From Deinococcus cellulosilyticus NBRC 106333 = KACC 11606 (GTDB taxonomy: Bacteria; Deinococcota; Deinococci; Deinococcales; Deinococcaceae), in the NCBI RefSeq assembly GCF_007990775.1, contig NZ_BJXB01000005.1, forward strand, positions 193,911-257,910: a stretch of DNA of 64,000 nt, read 5' to 3'. Positions 25,448 to 33,587 of the stretch are shown here, piece by piece. Made by a program: the position numbers and the translations under genes. Every line of letters begins with the position of its first letter. Positions within the stretch are counted from its first letter, which is position 1. A model generated the notes under the pieces. It did not search any database, was not told the DNA's origin, and saw nothing but the letters and a program-made list of their open reading frames with translations.

Positions 25448-25471
25448 AAAAAACCGCCAGTGATGGCGGGC
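25448..25471 (-). terminator. Riboswitch-linked terminator
   Basis: On the minus strand CCGCCA-TCAC-TGGCGG is followed by TTTTTT, between the cobalamin aptamer and the btuF start. It is probably the expression platform: bound cobalamin would favour termination. Confidence 0.8.
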
Positions 25472-25474
25472 GTC

Positions 25475-25630
25475 TTTGGCAAAACAGGGTTTTGCGCAAA
25501 GCCCCCTGGTTCCGCGAGAGGTGCTTGCTTCAGGTGTTCGGACTTCCAGACTTCTGGTTACCGTTGCGCGACAGTCCCGGACTGGTGTGGCACTCACACT
25601 TCACCGGCGTTCCCCTGGGTTGCTCTTCAC
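25475..25630 (-). promoter_or_regulatory. Cobalamin riboswitch
   Basis: On the minus strand the conserved cobalamin-aptamer elements occur in order: GGGGAA-CGCCGGTGAAG, then GTGCCACACCAGTCC, a GGGACTGTCGCGCAACGG segment, and AAGTCTGGAAGTCCGAACACC. The last two correspond to the CCCGCxACTGT and AGTCxGGAxACC boxes, the first diverging from consensus. A terminator follows, then btuF. The exact ends of the aptamer are approximate. Confidence 0.85.
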
Positions 25631-25748
25631 AACCGTGTCTCAGATTACGCCCTGAGGCCAGACAAATCAACATCGTCATGGTCCCTCAGGTGAGATGGCC
25701 ATGTACGTTTTCTGTAAGGAAAATGAGCGTACACTGAAGGTGACCTCT

Positions 25749-26732
25749 ATGAAACGTGCATTGTTGACACTGGTGACTTTCCTGAGTGGCATGGCTTTTG
25801 CCTTACAGATCAAGGCTTCCTACAAGACGGTGGGGGCCAGCCGGGCTCCAGCTGTGGTTCAGTTTGTTGCAGAAGCAGACGAACTTTTCCCTGCAGGGAC
25901 ACGCTTCTCCTGGAATTTCGGGGATGGAACAGGCAGCGAGGAACCCAATCCTCGCCACACCTATTACAAACCCGGAAATTACAGGGCCACAGTGCAGATT
26001 CAGGTGCCTGGCATGCGGACCCTCAAAATTGACCTGACCGTCAAGGTGGAAGGTGAACAGGAAAAAGCAGGTTTTGTGATCCTGTTCTCACCAGACCGCA
26101 CCGCCGAACTCGTGAACATGAGCCGCATCTACAAACCCAATCCAGTTGCCAACTGGCTGATCAATGGCAAAACCGTGCAGGGAGACCGCATCTTCCTGCG
26201 TTCCAGCGCAGCCAGCAAGGAAAAGCTGCAGCTCTCCATTGAGGGCAGCAAAGGCAAATACACCACCACCACCGAATTCAAAATGGGACAGTTCAGCCAG
26301 AACCTGCCTTTTGAGGCCGCTGTGCTGGTCCTCACCAACGACCTGAGGGTCAAAGGCTGGAACTGCGACACCAAAGACTTCTCTGGCACACCCCTGCCCC
26401 TCCTCAGAAAAAATGCCACCCTGGACCGTGCCGCCCTCGCCCAGTCCGTGGGCATGGCCGCCAACCTGTACTTTGCCCACCAGTCCCCCAGGGACAACTC
26501 TGCTCCAATGGACCGGGCCATTGCCGCAGGTTACAACGCCAGAATCGTTGGTGAAAATATCGCCAGAGGCTACAAAACCCCCGAGGAAGTCGTGGACGGA
26601 TGGGCCCACAGCCACGGTCACTGCGTCAACATCATGGGTGATTTTGAAGAGATCGGGGTGGCTTACATCGAAACCCAGGACAAAACCAATAACCACTACT
26701 GGACGCAGGTGTTCGGGGTGCCTTTTAAGTGA
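25749..26732 (+). CDS. Secreted PKD plus CAP (SCP/PR-1) domain protein (327 aa)
   Basis: The start at 25749 gives a signal peptide (MKRALLTLVTFLSGMAFA). A PKD domain follows at about residues 35-100 (FSWNFGDGTGSEEPNPRHTY). The C-terminal half is a CAP/SCP domain of the YkwD type: ANLYFAHQSPRDNSAPMDRA, GENIARGYKTPEEVVDGWAHS, HCVNIMGDFEEIGVA. CAP proteins are extracellular; bacterial roles are poorly defined. A heptamer repeat array begins within the stop codon. Confidence 0.85.
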   Translation: MKRALLTLVTFLSGMAFALQIKASYKTVGASRAPAVVQFVAEADELFPAGTRFSWNFGDGTGSEEPNPRHTYYKPGNYRATVQIQVPGMRTLKIDLTVKVEGEQEKAGFVILFSPDRTAELVNMSRIYKPNPVANWLINGKTVQGDRIFLRSSAASKEKLQLSIEGSKGKYTTTTEFKMGQFSQNLPFEAAVLVLTNDLRVKGWNCDTKDFSGTPLPLLRKNATLDRAALAQSVGMAANLYFAHQSPRDNSAPMDRAIAAGYNARIVGENIARGYKTPEEVVDGWAHSHGHCVNIMGDFEEIGVAYIETQDKTNNHYWTQVFGVPFK

Positions 26733-26823
26733 ACAGTTTACAGTCCACAGTTTACAGTTTTGGCTTCAGCACATGCTTTTGCTCTCAAGCTCTCTGTGAA
26801 CTGTCTGCTGTAAACTGTTCACT
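26729..26823. repeat. Heptamer array pair, CTGTGAA family
   Basis: Left arm: CAGTTTA, CAGTCCA, CAGTTTA, CAGTTTT. Right arm: CTGTGAA, CTGTCTG, CTGTAAA, CTGTTCA. The outer 16 bp (26729-26744 and 26808-26823) are perfect inverse copies. The spacer contains ATGCTTTTGC. It overlaps the stop codon of the CAP gene and may terminate both convergent genes. Confidence 0.8.
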
Positions 26824-26829
26824 TTAAAA

Positions 26830-27477
26830 TCAATCCGACTCCAGCGGATAATACCTGCTGGCGTACACAGCCATGTTGATCAGCACCACGTAAAAAAGCA
26901 CCACCAGCAGCACAATGATCCAGCCGTGGATGTTTCCGACGTGGTACAGCTCCAGGTACTCGCTGAAAGCGTACTTTTCGCCTTTCAGGCGGCCTGTGTC
27001 CACCTTGGTGATCCACACGATCAGGATGCCTGCGTACAGCCACAGGTAATTGCGTCTGAGCCTCCAGCCCATGGCGTCCACGCGGCGCATCGGGCTCATG
27101 GGTTTGGCGAGTTCTCCGAGCAGCACCTGGTGCCAGCTGCCGTCTACCGGATCTCCAAGCATGGCCGGGTAGAAGAAACGTTCCATGATGCGCACCCGGT
27201 GGTGGGCAATCTCGTACTGCCTGAACCTGCGGGATTCGAGGTGCAGGAAGAAGTAATTCATGAACATGGCAAACAGGAACACGGCGTGGGTGACTTCATT
27301 GGAAAACGCGAAAGAAGCAATACCGGCACTGGTCACCACCGCCCAGTTGGTGGTCATGTCCAGACGCTGGCGGTAGGCGGTCATGCGGCCCACCTCGGCG
27401 CGGTACAGGTGGATCAGGGCATTCGCAGAATTGCTGCTGTAGCTGCTGTCGGTTTTTTTGTCACTCAGCGCCGTCAC
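26830..27477 (-). CDS. DUF2270 membrane protein (215 aa)
   Basis: Starts at a GTG placed 6 nt after a perfect TATAAT on the minus strand (leaderless). DUF2270 features are clear: N-terminal ALIHLYRAEVGRMTAYRQRLDMTTNWAV, then FFLHLESRRFRQYEIAHHRVRIMERFF. Hydrophobic segments near residues 45-75 and two near the C-terminus suggest four membrane helices. Function unknown. Confidence 0.85.
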   Translation of the reverse strand: MTALSDKKTDSSYSSNSANALIHLYRAEVGRMTAYRQRLDMTTNWAVVTSAGIASFAFSNEVTHAVFLFAMFMNYFFLHLESRRFRQYEIAHHRVRIMERFFYPAMLGDPVDGSWHQVLLGELAKPMSPMRRVDAMGWRLRRNYLWLYAGILIVWITKVDTGRLKGEKYAFSEYLELYHVGNIHGWIIVLLVVLFYVVLINMAVYASRYYPLESD

Positions 27478-27483
27478 ATTTTG

Positions 27484-27489
27484 ATTATA
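27484..27489 (-). promoter_or_regulatory. Leaderless -10 box TATAAT (minus strand)
   Basis: The complement of ATTATA, 6 nt before the GTG start at 27477; a perfect consensus box. Confidence 0.65.
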
Positions 27490-27595
27490 GCCATCTGGTG
27501 AACAGGGTCAGCCGTCCTCGCCAACATGAAGTTTTGGTCAAGAGAGCAGCAGGCCAAAAGCGACCTGTGGCAAAAAGACTCCTCTCACCTCCAGA

Positions 27596-27601
27596 TATAC
27601 T
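27596..27601 (+). promoter_or_regulatory. Leaderless -10 box TATACT
   Basis: TATACT lies 7 nt before the ATG of mutY; no Shine-Dalgarno sequence is present. Confidence 0.6.
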
Positions 27602-27608
27602 GCTCTGG

Positions 27609-28598
27609 ATGCAAGAACAGCTCCTGGACTGGTACCACCGAGAAGCCCGTGACCTCCCCTGGAGGCGCACCCGCGACCCTTACAAGATCTGGGTTTCAGA
27701 GGTGATTCTGCAGCAGACCCAGGTGGTGACGGGCACCGCCTATTACGAGCGTTTTGTGGAGCGCTTTCCCACCGTTCAGGCCCTGGCAGAGGCCACTCTG
27801 GAGGATGTGCTGCAAGCCTGGGAGGGGTGCGGTTACTATGCACGGGCCAGAAACCTGCATGCTGCAGCCAAACAGATCACAGGCCAACCCTTTCCAGAAA
27901 CGTATGAAGGCTGGCTTGCCCTGAAAGGGGTTGGACCCTACACGGCAGCAGCCGTCAGCAGCATTGCATTTGGTTACCCAAAGGCTGTGGTAGATGGGAA
28001 TGTCCGGCGGGTCCTCAGCCGATGGTTTGCTGTGAAGGAACCCTCCGATCACTGGCTGCAGACCACAGCAGACGAACAGCTGTTCCATGCAGACCCCAGC
28101 AGCTGGAATCAGGCGGTGATGGAACTCGGGGCCACCATCTGCACACCGAAAGCTCCAAAATGCCCTGTCTGTCCTGTGAAGGATTTCTGCAAGGCCTACC
28201 AGTCTGGCAATCCCACGGCGTACCCTGCTCCCAAAGTCAGGGCAGAAGTCAAGGAAGTTCAGGCTGTGGCCCTGATTGTTGGAGACCAGCACAACCTCTA
28301 CATCGAAAAACGCCCTGAGAAAGGACTGCTCGGGGGACTCAGCGGGCCTCCTCTGGAGCAGGTGCAAGCTGGAGAGACGGTTGAAGATGCTCTGAAGCGC
28401 CTGCTGGATCGCCTTTCGGTGCCTGATGCAAAACACCTGGGCACCACCGAGCACACCATGACCCACCGGCATTTTGTGGTCCGGGTGTATCAGGCTGAAG
28501 CAGACCTGCCCCTTTCTGCAAGCACGGCAGCCATGTCAAAACTGGACCGCAAGATTCTGAGGTTGCTGCAAGAAAAGCAGGGGGCTCTGTTTGGTTGA
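27609..28598 (+). CDS. mutY: A/G-specific adenine DNA glycosylase MutY (329 aa)
   Basis: The frame is open further upstream, but the ATG at 27609 follows TATACT by 7 nt and gives a normal MutY N-terminus. Catalytic Glu31 lies in SEVILQQTQV, the helix-hairpin-helix at LKGVGPYTAAAV (about 105-116), and the catalytic Asp129 in VVDGNVRR. The FeS cluster cysteines follow C-x6-C-x2-C-x5-C near residues 182-198. A C-terminal NUDT1-like domain recognises 8-oxoG. MutY removes A mispaired with 8-oxoguanine. Confidence 0.95.
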   Translation: MQEQLLDWYHREARDLPWRRTRDPYKIWVSEVILQQTQVVTGTAYYERFVERFPTVQALAEATLEDVLQAWEGCGYYARARNLHAAAKQITGQPFPETYEGWLALKGVGPYTAAAVSSIAFGYPKAVVDGNVRRVLSRWFAVKEPSDHWLQTTADEQLFHADPSSWNQAVMELGATICTPKAPKCPVCPVKDFCKAYQSGNPTAYPAPKVRAEVKEVQAVALIVGDQHNLYIEKRPEKGLLGGLSGPPLEQVQAGETVEDALKRLLDRLSVPDAKHLGTTEHTMTHRHFVVRVYQAEADLPLSASTAAMSKLDRKILRLLQEKQGALFG

Positions 28599-28603
28599 GG
28601 GGG

Positions 28604-28771
28604 CAGTCAGCGGTCAGCCCTCAGCCGTCAGCAGAAGATCGGCAGATGCTTTTGCAGCAGGCCAGCAGCAGGTTTGAGATGCAGGGAGCGGAAGGACGTC
28701 TGTTCTGTCTGCCTCTGGCAAAAGCATCCCTGTGTTTGGTGCTGACCGCTGATTGCTGACGGCTGATCGCT
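28604..28771. repeat. Heptamer array pair, GTCAGC family
   Basis: Left arm: TCAGCGG, TCAGCCC, TCAGCCG, TCAGCAG. Right arm: GCTGACC, GCTGATT, GCTGACG, GCTGATC. They are inverse in orientation around a spacer that itself has inverse cores GATGCTTTTGC (about 28644) and GCAAAAGCATC (about 28718). It fills most of the mutY-uppS gap. Confidence 0.8.
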
Positions 28772-28855
28772 TTCCAATGCAACAACGACCCATCAGCGAC
28801 TTTGCCTTACTCTGCCTTCCCTTCCCCTCATCACATCCCTTTCAGACAAGGGTGC

Positions 28856-28861
28856 TACACT
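28856..28861 (+). promoter_or_regulatory. Leaderless -10 box TACACT
   Basis: TACACT lies 7 nt before the ATG at 28869. Confidence 0.55.
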
Positions 28862-28868
28862 GGATCGG

Positions 28869-29744
28869 ATGGGCCGTGCCAGACTCAGGCTGGACACGGC
28901 ATTCACACTTATGAGAGAAGCCCGTGCCCCCCAGGTGAACATCAGAAAAGCATTTCATTTCTTCGAAGACCTTCAGAAACCCCTGTACTGGTGGTATGAG
29001 CGTCGCATCCTGCGTGCTGTAAAGGCCCACGGGAAGATGCCCCGACACCTGGGCATCATTCTGGATGGCAACCGGCGTTTCGCACGCAGCCTCAACAAGG
29101 AGATCAAGGCCGGACATGAGGTGGGTGCGCACAAGGCTTACGAGGTGCTGGAGTGGTGCCTGCTGCTGGGCATTCCCCATGTGACCCTGTGGGTGTTCTC
29201 TTCGGACAACAAGAGCCGGGACCCGCAGGAGGTGGCGGACCTGCTGGAACTCTTCACCCGGGAAGCCGCCAAGATGGTGCATGATCCCCGCATCCATGCC
29301 AACAAGGTGCGCATCAAACTGATCGGGCAGATCAACGATTTCCCCGAGCAGACCCGCGAGGCCCTCAGGCAACTGGAAGAAGCCACCTGCACCTACACGG
29401 GCATGGTCCTGCACATCGCCATTGGTTACGGTGGCCGCGAAGAGATCGTGGGGGCCGTCAAACGCCTGATGGCCGACAAAGTGCAGGAAGGCAAATCTCT
29501 GCAGGAACTTGCCGACTCACTGGATGTGACAGACATTGGAAACTATCTGGACACTGCAGGGGCCCCTGATCCCGATTTCATCATCCGCACGAGTGGCGAA
29601 ATCCGACTTTCAGGCTTTCTGCTCTGGCAGAGTGCCTACAGCGAGTATTACTTCTGCGATGCCTACTGGCCATCTTTCCGCAGGGTGGACTTTTTGAGGG
29701 CCATCCGCAGTTTCCAGGACCGGGAACGGCGCTTCGGGAAGTAA
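28869..29744 (+). CDS. uppS: Isoprenyl transferase, undecaprenyl diphosphate synthase family (291 aa)
   Basis: The ATG at 28869 follows TACACT by 7 nt (leaderless). Cis-prenyltransferase motifs occur in order: LDGNRRFARS with the catalytic Asp near residue 64, TLWVFSSDNKSR, and C-terminal IRTSGEIRLSGFLLWQSAYSEYYF. It condenses isopentenyl diphosphate units to make the C55 carrier lipid or a related polyprenol. The N-terminus is longer than in most UppS proteins (about 50 extra residues), so the start could also be the ATG at 28911. Confidence 0.88.
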   Translation: MGRARLRLDTAFTLMREARAPQVNIRKAFHFFEDLQKPLYWWYERRILRAVKAHGKMPRHLGIILDGNRRFARSLNKEIKAGHEVGAHKAYEVLEWCLLLGIPHVTLWVFSSDNKSRDPQEVADLLELFTREAAKMVHDPRIHANKVRIKLIGQINDFPEQTREALRQLEEATCTYTGMVLHIAIGYGGREEIVGAVKRLMADKVQEGKSLQELADSLDVTDIGNYLDTAGAPDPDFIIRTSGEIRLSGFLLWQSAYSEYYFCDAYWPSFRRVDFLRAIRSFQDRERRFGK

Positions 29745-29760
29745 ACAGGGTTCCGTCCAG

Positions 29761-29766
29761 TACAAT
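29761..29766 (+). promoter_or_regulatory. -10 box TACAAT for trmH
   Basis: TACAAT stands 54 nt before the proposed TTG start of trmH. A small hairpin, ATCTCCC/GGGAGAT, lies in the leader at about 29780-29798. Confidence 0.45.
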
Positions 29767-29820
29767 GTGCACCAGAAACCATCTCCCCAAGTGGGAGATT
29801 TTGAATGTGAGGAACAAGGT

Positions 29821-30504
29821 TTGAAACAGGCCAGACTGCAAAAAATCCAGCGGGTGCTCTCTTTGCGGCAACCCACCCTGACGGTGCTTCTTGAGGAAGT
29901 GCACAAGCCCCACAACCTCTCGGCGATCCTGCGTTCCTGTGATGCTGTGGGGGCCATGGAAGCCCACGCCATTGTGCCCAGAGGGGGCATGCCCACCTAC
30001 AATGCCACTTCGGGAAGTGCAGAGAAGTGGGTGCCCCTGCACACCCACAAGGAGGTGCTGCCCACCATCGAAAGCCTGCAGCAGAAGGGCTTTCAGGTGC
30101 TGGCAACCCACCTTTCTGAGCGTGCCGTGGACTATCGCGACGTGGATTACACCCGTCCCACCTGCATCCTCCTCGGAGCAGAAAAATGGGGCGTGTCGGA
30201 GGCGGCTGCAAAGGCAGCAGACCAGAACATCATCATCCCCATGATGGGCATGGTGCAGAGCCTGAACGTTTCGGTGGCTGCAGCAACAATCCTGTTTGAA
30301 GCGCAAAGACAGCGGCAGGTGGCCGGGATGTATCAGGAGCCCCAGATCGATCCTGAAACCCTGAAACGCCTGACCTTTGAGTGGCTGTACCCGGATCTGG
30401 CTGAAATTTACCAGGACAGGGGAGAAGCCTACCCGGACATCGACGAAGAAGGCATGATTGTTCAGGGCAGCCATCAGCCATCAGTGGTCAGCGATCAGCC
30501 TTAA
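29821..30504 (+). CDS. trmH: tRNA (guanosine-2'-O)-methyltransferase TrmH (227 aa)
   Basis: The TTG at 29821, with AACAAGG upstream, gives the normal TrmH N-terminus; a GTG at 29767 is also in frame but coincides with the promoter. SPOUT-family motifs: HKPHNLSAILRSCDAVG (NxxAxxRs motif 1), ILLGAEKWGVS (motif 2), IPMMGMVQSLNVSVAAA (motif 3). It methylates G18 of tRNAs. The last dozen residues (SHQPSVVSDQP) are encoded by a heptamer repeat array that has run into the gene. Confidence 0.9.
   Translation: MKQARLQKIQRVLSLRQPTLTVLLEEVHKPHNLSAILRSCDAVGAMEAHAIVPRGGMPTYNATSGSAEKWVPLHTHKEVLPTIESLQQKGFQVLATHLSERAVDYRDVDYTRPTCILLGAEKWGVSEAAAKAADQNIIIPMMGMVQSLNVSVAAATILFEAQRQRQVAGMYQEPQIDPETLKRLTFEWLYPDLAEIYQDRGEAYPDIDEEGMIVQGSHQPSVVSDQP
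30470..30502. repeat. Heptamer array inside the 3' end of trmH, GTCAGC family
   Basis: CATCAGC, CATCAGT, GGTCAGC, GATCAGC in tandem, translated as the final residues of TrmH. Confidence 0.7.
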
Positions 30505-30534
30505 AGACAGATTGAGGTTTGCAGCGGATTTGTG

Positions 30535-30561
30535 ACCTGCTGGACATCCAGCAGGTTTTTA
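30535..30561 (+). terminator. Intrinsic terminator
   Basis: ACCTGCTGG pairs perfectly with CCAGCAGGT around ACAT, followed by TTTTTA; it lies between trmH and the convergent kinase gene. Confidence 0.85.
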
Positions 30562-31089
30562 TCTGGCAGGAGACTCTGCTGGACCAAGTCCTGTGTCTCG
30601 CAGAATTTTTTGCAAGGTGTCCTCAAGGGTCAAATGTGAGTGCAGCATTGTTTCTGGAACATCGGGAAGCAGATCTTTCCGGGTGTACCAGGTCTGCATC
30701 ATCTCAGGGGTGAACTCTGTGGCCTGTGGTCTGGTGGCATGTCGCCGGACCGTTTCCTCAAAATCAAGATCGAAATAATAGAAAAAGCTCTGTGCAGGGT
30801 GGTCCCTGTAGAGTTGAGTCAGCATCTCTGCATAACGCTCCCTGTGAAAAATGCCCTCCAGAATCACGTGGTAGCCATGCGAGAGGGCATACCGCACGTT
30901 CAGGTCAATCAGGCCGATGTTGACCCCTCCTGGCAGGTCATGCTCACGCAGCACGATGCGCCGGAAATGGTCCTGTTCGATCCAGGCGACCCCACGCCCC
31001 AGTTTTTCCCTGAGCGCCCGGGCGGTGGTGCTTTTGCCGGAACCGGAATTTCCCCTCAAGACCATCAGTTTTGGAATTTCTGCTTCCAT
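30559..31089 (-). CDS. P-loop kinase, AAA-type (176 aa)
   Basis: The start at 31089 lies 6 nt after TACAAT on the minus strand. Walker A GNSGSGKST sits near residue 12 (VLRGNSGSGKSTTARAL). Motifs ARPQATEFTPEMMQTWY and an acidic ILEGIFHRERYAE strand resemble the zeta-toxin/gluconate-kinase-like group of small P-loop kinases. The substrate cannot be read from the sequence. The 3' end overlaps the trmH terminator. Confidence 0.75.
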   Translation of the reverse strand: MEAEIPKLMVLRGNSGSGKSTTARALREKLGRGVAWIEQDHFRRIVLREHDLPGGVNIGLIDLNVRYALSHGYHVILEGIFHRERYAEMLTQLYRDHPAQSFFYYFDLDFEETVRRHATRPQATEFTPEMMQTWYTRKDLLPDVPETMLHSHLTLEDTLQKILRDTGLGPAESPAR

Positions 31090-31095
31090 GTTTGC

Positions 31096-31101
31096 ATTGT
31101 A
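31096..31101 (-). promoter_or_regulatory. Leaderless -10 box TACAAT (minus strand)
   Basis: The complement of ATTGTA, 6 nt before the start at 31089. Confidence 0.6.
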
Positions 31102-31293
31102 TCTGCAGGTGCCTGGAGCGCCTGATTGCTCCACTTGCCGAAAAACCAGTGAACAGATGTTCAAACCTTTTGATGTTTTGACCAGGCTGTTTTACTGTGA
31201 AGGATATCCACCCCTTCAGGGTCATTTCTTGCATCGTCACCCATCCGACAGAACTTCAGGGACACAACCCCCCAAATAGAGACGGAGGCACAC

Positions 31294-32829
31294 ATGAACA
31301 GGCAGAACGCACTCAACAGGCTCAGCGACACTTTCGATGTGATCGTGATCGGCGGAGGGGCAACCGGCCTGGGTTCTGCCGTGGATGCCGCCGCCAGAGG
31401 GTACAAAACCCTGCTTCTTGAAGCCCATGACTTTGCCAAAGGCACCTCAAGCCGCAGCACCAAACTGGTGCACGGTGGTGTGCGTTACCTGGCACAGGGC
31501 AATGTTTCGCTGGTCCGCGAAGCCCTCCACGAGCGTGGACTCCTCAGCCGAAATGCACCCCATCTGGTGCGCAGCCTGGGCTTTGTGATTCCTGCCTACG
31601 ACTGGTGGTCCAGACCCTTCTACGGGATTGGCCTGAAGATGTACGACCTGCTTGCCGGACGCCTCAACATCGGGAAAAGCAGGATACTGGGCCGCGATGA
31701 GGTGCTGGAATCCATCCCCACCCTCAAGCACAAAGGTCTGCAGGGCGGCGTGCTGTACCACGATGGTCAATTCGATGATGCCAGGCTCGCCATCACCCTG
31801 ATGCGGACCCTGCATGACCTTGGCGGGGTGTCCCTCAATTACGCTCCGGTCAGGGGCCTGATCAAAGAGCACGGCAAAGTCGCTGGTGTGAAGGTGCAGG
31901 ACAGCGAAACAGGCACCGAATACGAGGTGCGTGGAAAAGCCGTCATCAACGCTACTGGAGTGTTTGTGGATGCTGTGCGCCGCATGGACGAACCCGAGGT
32001 GCGCCCGATGCTCTCTCCGAGTCAGGGGGTGCACCTTGTGCTGGATCAGGAATTCCTTCCCGGTGACCGCGCCCTGATGATCCCCAGAACCGACGACGGA
32101 CGGGTCCTGTTCGGGGTGCCCTGGCACGGCAAAGTGGTGGTTGGAACCACCGACACCGCTGTGCCAGACGTCAGCCTGGAACCGCACGCCCTGCCGCAGG
32201 AAGTGGACTTCATCCTCAAAACCGCCCGCAGGTACCTGGGAAAACAGCCCTCCGAGACGGACATCAGAAGCATTTTTGTGGGCCTCAGGCCCCTGGTCAA
32301 AGCAGAAGGGGCAAGCTCCACAGCGGCCCTCTCCCGGGACCACACCATCCGGGTGTCCCAGAGCAACCTGATCACCATCACCGGAGGCAAATGGACCACC
32401 TACCGCCGCATGGGACAGGACGCCATTGACCGGGCCATCGAGGCGACTGGACTCCGGGACACCCCCCACCGCACCGAAGCCCTGAAACTGCACGGTCACA
32501 CCACAGACGCCCTCTCCGAGCCCCTCAAGGTGTACGGAACGGACGCCGAAAAGGTCCTGACCCTCCCCGGAGCAGACCAGAAACTGCACCCGGACCTGCC
32601 CTACCTCGAAGCAGAAGTGCGCTTCGCTGTGCGCTACGAAATGGCCCGTACCGTCGAGGACATCCTCTCCAGACGCACCCGTGCCATTCTGCTCAATGCC
32701 CGTGCAGCCACAGAAACCGCCTCCAGGGTGGCCCAGATCCTCAGGGAAGAACTGCAGACCTCCGAGCAGAAAGTCAGCCAGCAGGTGGAGCAGTTCCGGG
32801 ACGTGACCCGACAGTACCAGCACCTTTGA
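31294..32829 (+). CDS. glpD: Aerobic glycerol-3-phosphate dehydrogenase (511 aa)
   Basis: The ATG follows GGAGG. The FAD-binding Rossmann motif GGGATG is at residues 20-25 (DVIVIGGGATGLGSAV). Later motifs include STKLVHGGVRYL, GVPWHGKVVVGTTDT, SIFVGLRPLV and a TGGKWTTYRRM FAD-contact segment. Length fits GlpD. It oxidises sn-glycerol-3-phosphate to dihydroxyacetone phosphate at the membrane, passing electrons to quinone. No glp transporter or kinase is beside it. Confidence 0.92.
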   Translation: MNRQNALNRLSDTFDVIVIGGGATGLGSAVDAAARGYKTLLLEAHDFAKGTSSRSTKLVHGGVRYLAQGNVSLVREALHERGLLSRNAPHLVRSLGFVIPAYDWWSRPFYGIGLKMYDLLAGRLNIGKSRILGRDEVLESIPTLKHKGLQGGVLYHDGQFDDARLAITLMRTLHDLGGVSLNYAPVRGLIKEHGKVAGVKVQDSETGTEYEVRGKAVINATGVFVDAVRRMDEPEVRPMLSPSQGVHLVLDQEFLPGDRALMIPRTDDGRVLFGVPWHGKVVVGTTDTAVPDVSLEPHALPQEVDFILKTARRYLGKQPSETDIRSIFVGLRPLVKAEGASSTAALSRDHTIRVSQSNLITITGGKWTTYRRMGQDAIDRAIEATGLRDTPHRTEALKLHGHTTDALSEPLKVYGTDAEKVLTLPGADQKLHPDLPYLEAEVRFAVRYEMARTVEDILSRRTRAILLNARAATETASRVAQILREELQTSEQKVSQQVEQFRDVTRQYQHL

Positions 32830-32867
32830 GAGGGAATGCAAAGCCGCTGATGGGTCGATGTCCTTGT

Positions 32868-33024
32868 GGTCAGCCGTCAGCCCTCAGCCGTCAGCACAAC
32901 AACACAGGGGTGCTTTGACTTCAGCCAGATAGACGCTTCTCTTTCCACCACAGGTCAAACCTTTCCATGCTCTGCAGCAAAAGCATCAAAGCCTCTTTCG
33001 CTGATGGCTGAAAGCTGATCGCTT
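32868..33024. repeat. Heptamer array pair, GTCAGC family
   Basis: Left arm: GTCAGCC, GTCAGCC, CTCAGCC, GTCAGCA. Right arm: GCTGATG, GCTGAAA, GCTGATC, GCT. Core GCAAAAGCATC lies at about 32978. It fills the glpD-Nudix gap; the 81-codon minus-strand frame across it is not supported. Confidence 0.75.
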
Positions 33025-33088
33025 CACACCCTCCACATGGCCGAACTTTGAACTTGCCGTGGAGGATCAGGCCGGTGGCTCCCTGTCC

Positions 33089-33094
33089 TATACT
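33089..33094 (+). promoter_or_regulatory. Leaderless -10 box TATACT
   Basis: TATACT lies 7 nt before the ATG of the Nudix gene at 33102. Confidence 0.6.
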
Positions 33095-33101
33095 GAAACC
33101 T

Positions 33102-33587
33102 ATGGCATCAACACTGAAAATTGATGAATCCTGGTACCACCGCACCACCCAGGTGAAGGACCGCACCTCTGCAGGCGGAGTGATTGTCCGTCTGAAACAG
33201 GGGCAGATTCATGTGGCGGTGGCCCAGGAGGTGGGTGGACAGTGGGCGCTCCCCAAAGGTGGCGTGGAAAGAGGGGAGAGCCTGCTGCAGGCCGCCATTC
33301 GGGAGGTCCGGGAAGAGACTGGCCTCACCGAAATTGTTTCGCTGGGCAAGCTCGGCGTGAAAGAACGCTACGGCCTGAAAAAAGGCATCTGGATCACCCA
33401 GCATTTCTTCCTGTTCATCACCCGTCAGGTGAGTGGGGTCCCCACCGATCCCCGACACACCCAGGGGGTGCGCTGGTTTGAGCTGTCCCAGTTTCCGGAC
33501 CTGTTCTGGCCCGAGCAGACCGCACTGGTGCGGGAATCTGCCCAGACCATTCAGGAGCGGGTCAGGGCCTACACTTCCCGCAGGTGA
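33102..33587 (+). CDS. Nudix hydrolase (161 aa)
   Basis: The ATG at 33102, 7 nt after TATACT, is preferred over an upstream in-frame ATG at 33048. The Nudix box is complete: G-x5-E-x7-R-E-x2-E-E-x-G across GVERGESLLQAAIREVREET. It probably hydrolyses a nucleoside diphosphate derivative; substrate unknown. The 3' end overlaps the convergent histidine phosphatase gene by 19 nt. Confidence 0.85.
   Translation: MASTLKIDESWYHRTTQVKDRTSAGGVIVRLKQGQIHVAVAQEVGGQWALPKGGVERGESLLQAAIREVREETGLTEIVSLGKLGVKERYGLKKGIWITQHFFLFITRQVSGVPTDPRHTQGVRWFELSQFPDLFWPEQTALVRESAQTIQERVRAYTSRR

Noticed and set aside
26729..26823. CRISPR array
   Set aside because: The repeats are 7 nt, degenerate and without unique spacers; arms are inverted, and no cas gene is present in the window.
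31447..32841. 464-codon minus-strand frame
   Set aside because: Antisense of glpD with no plausible domain content.
32921..33166. 81-codon minus-strand frame before the Nudix gene
   Set aside because: It overlaps both the heptamer element and the Nudix start and has no initiation signal.
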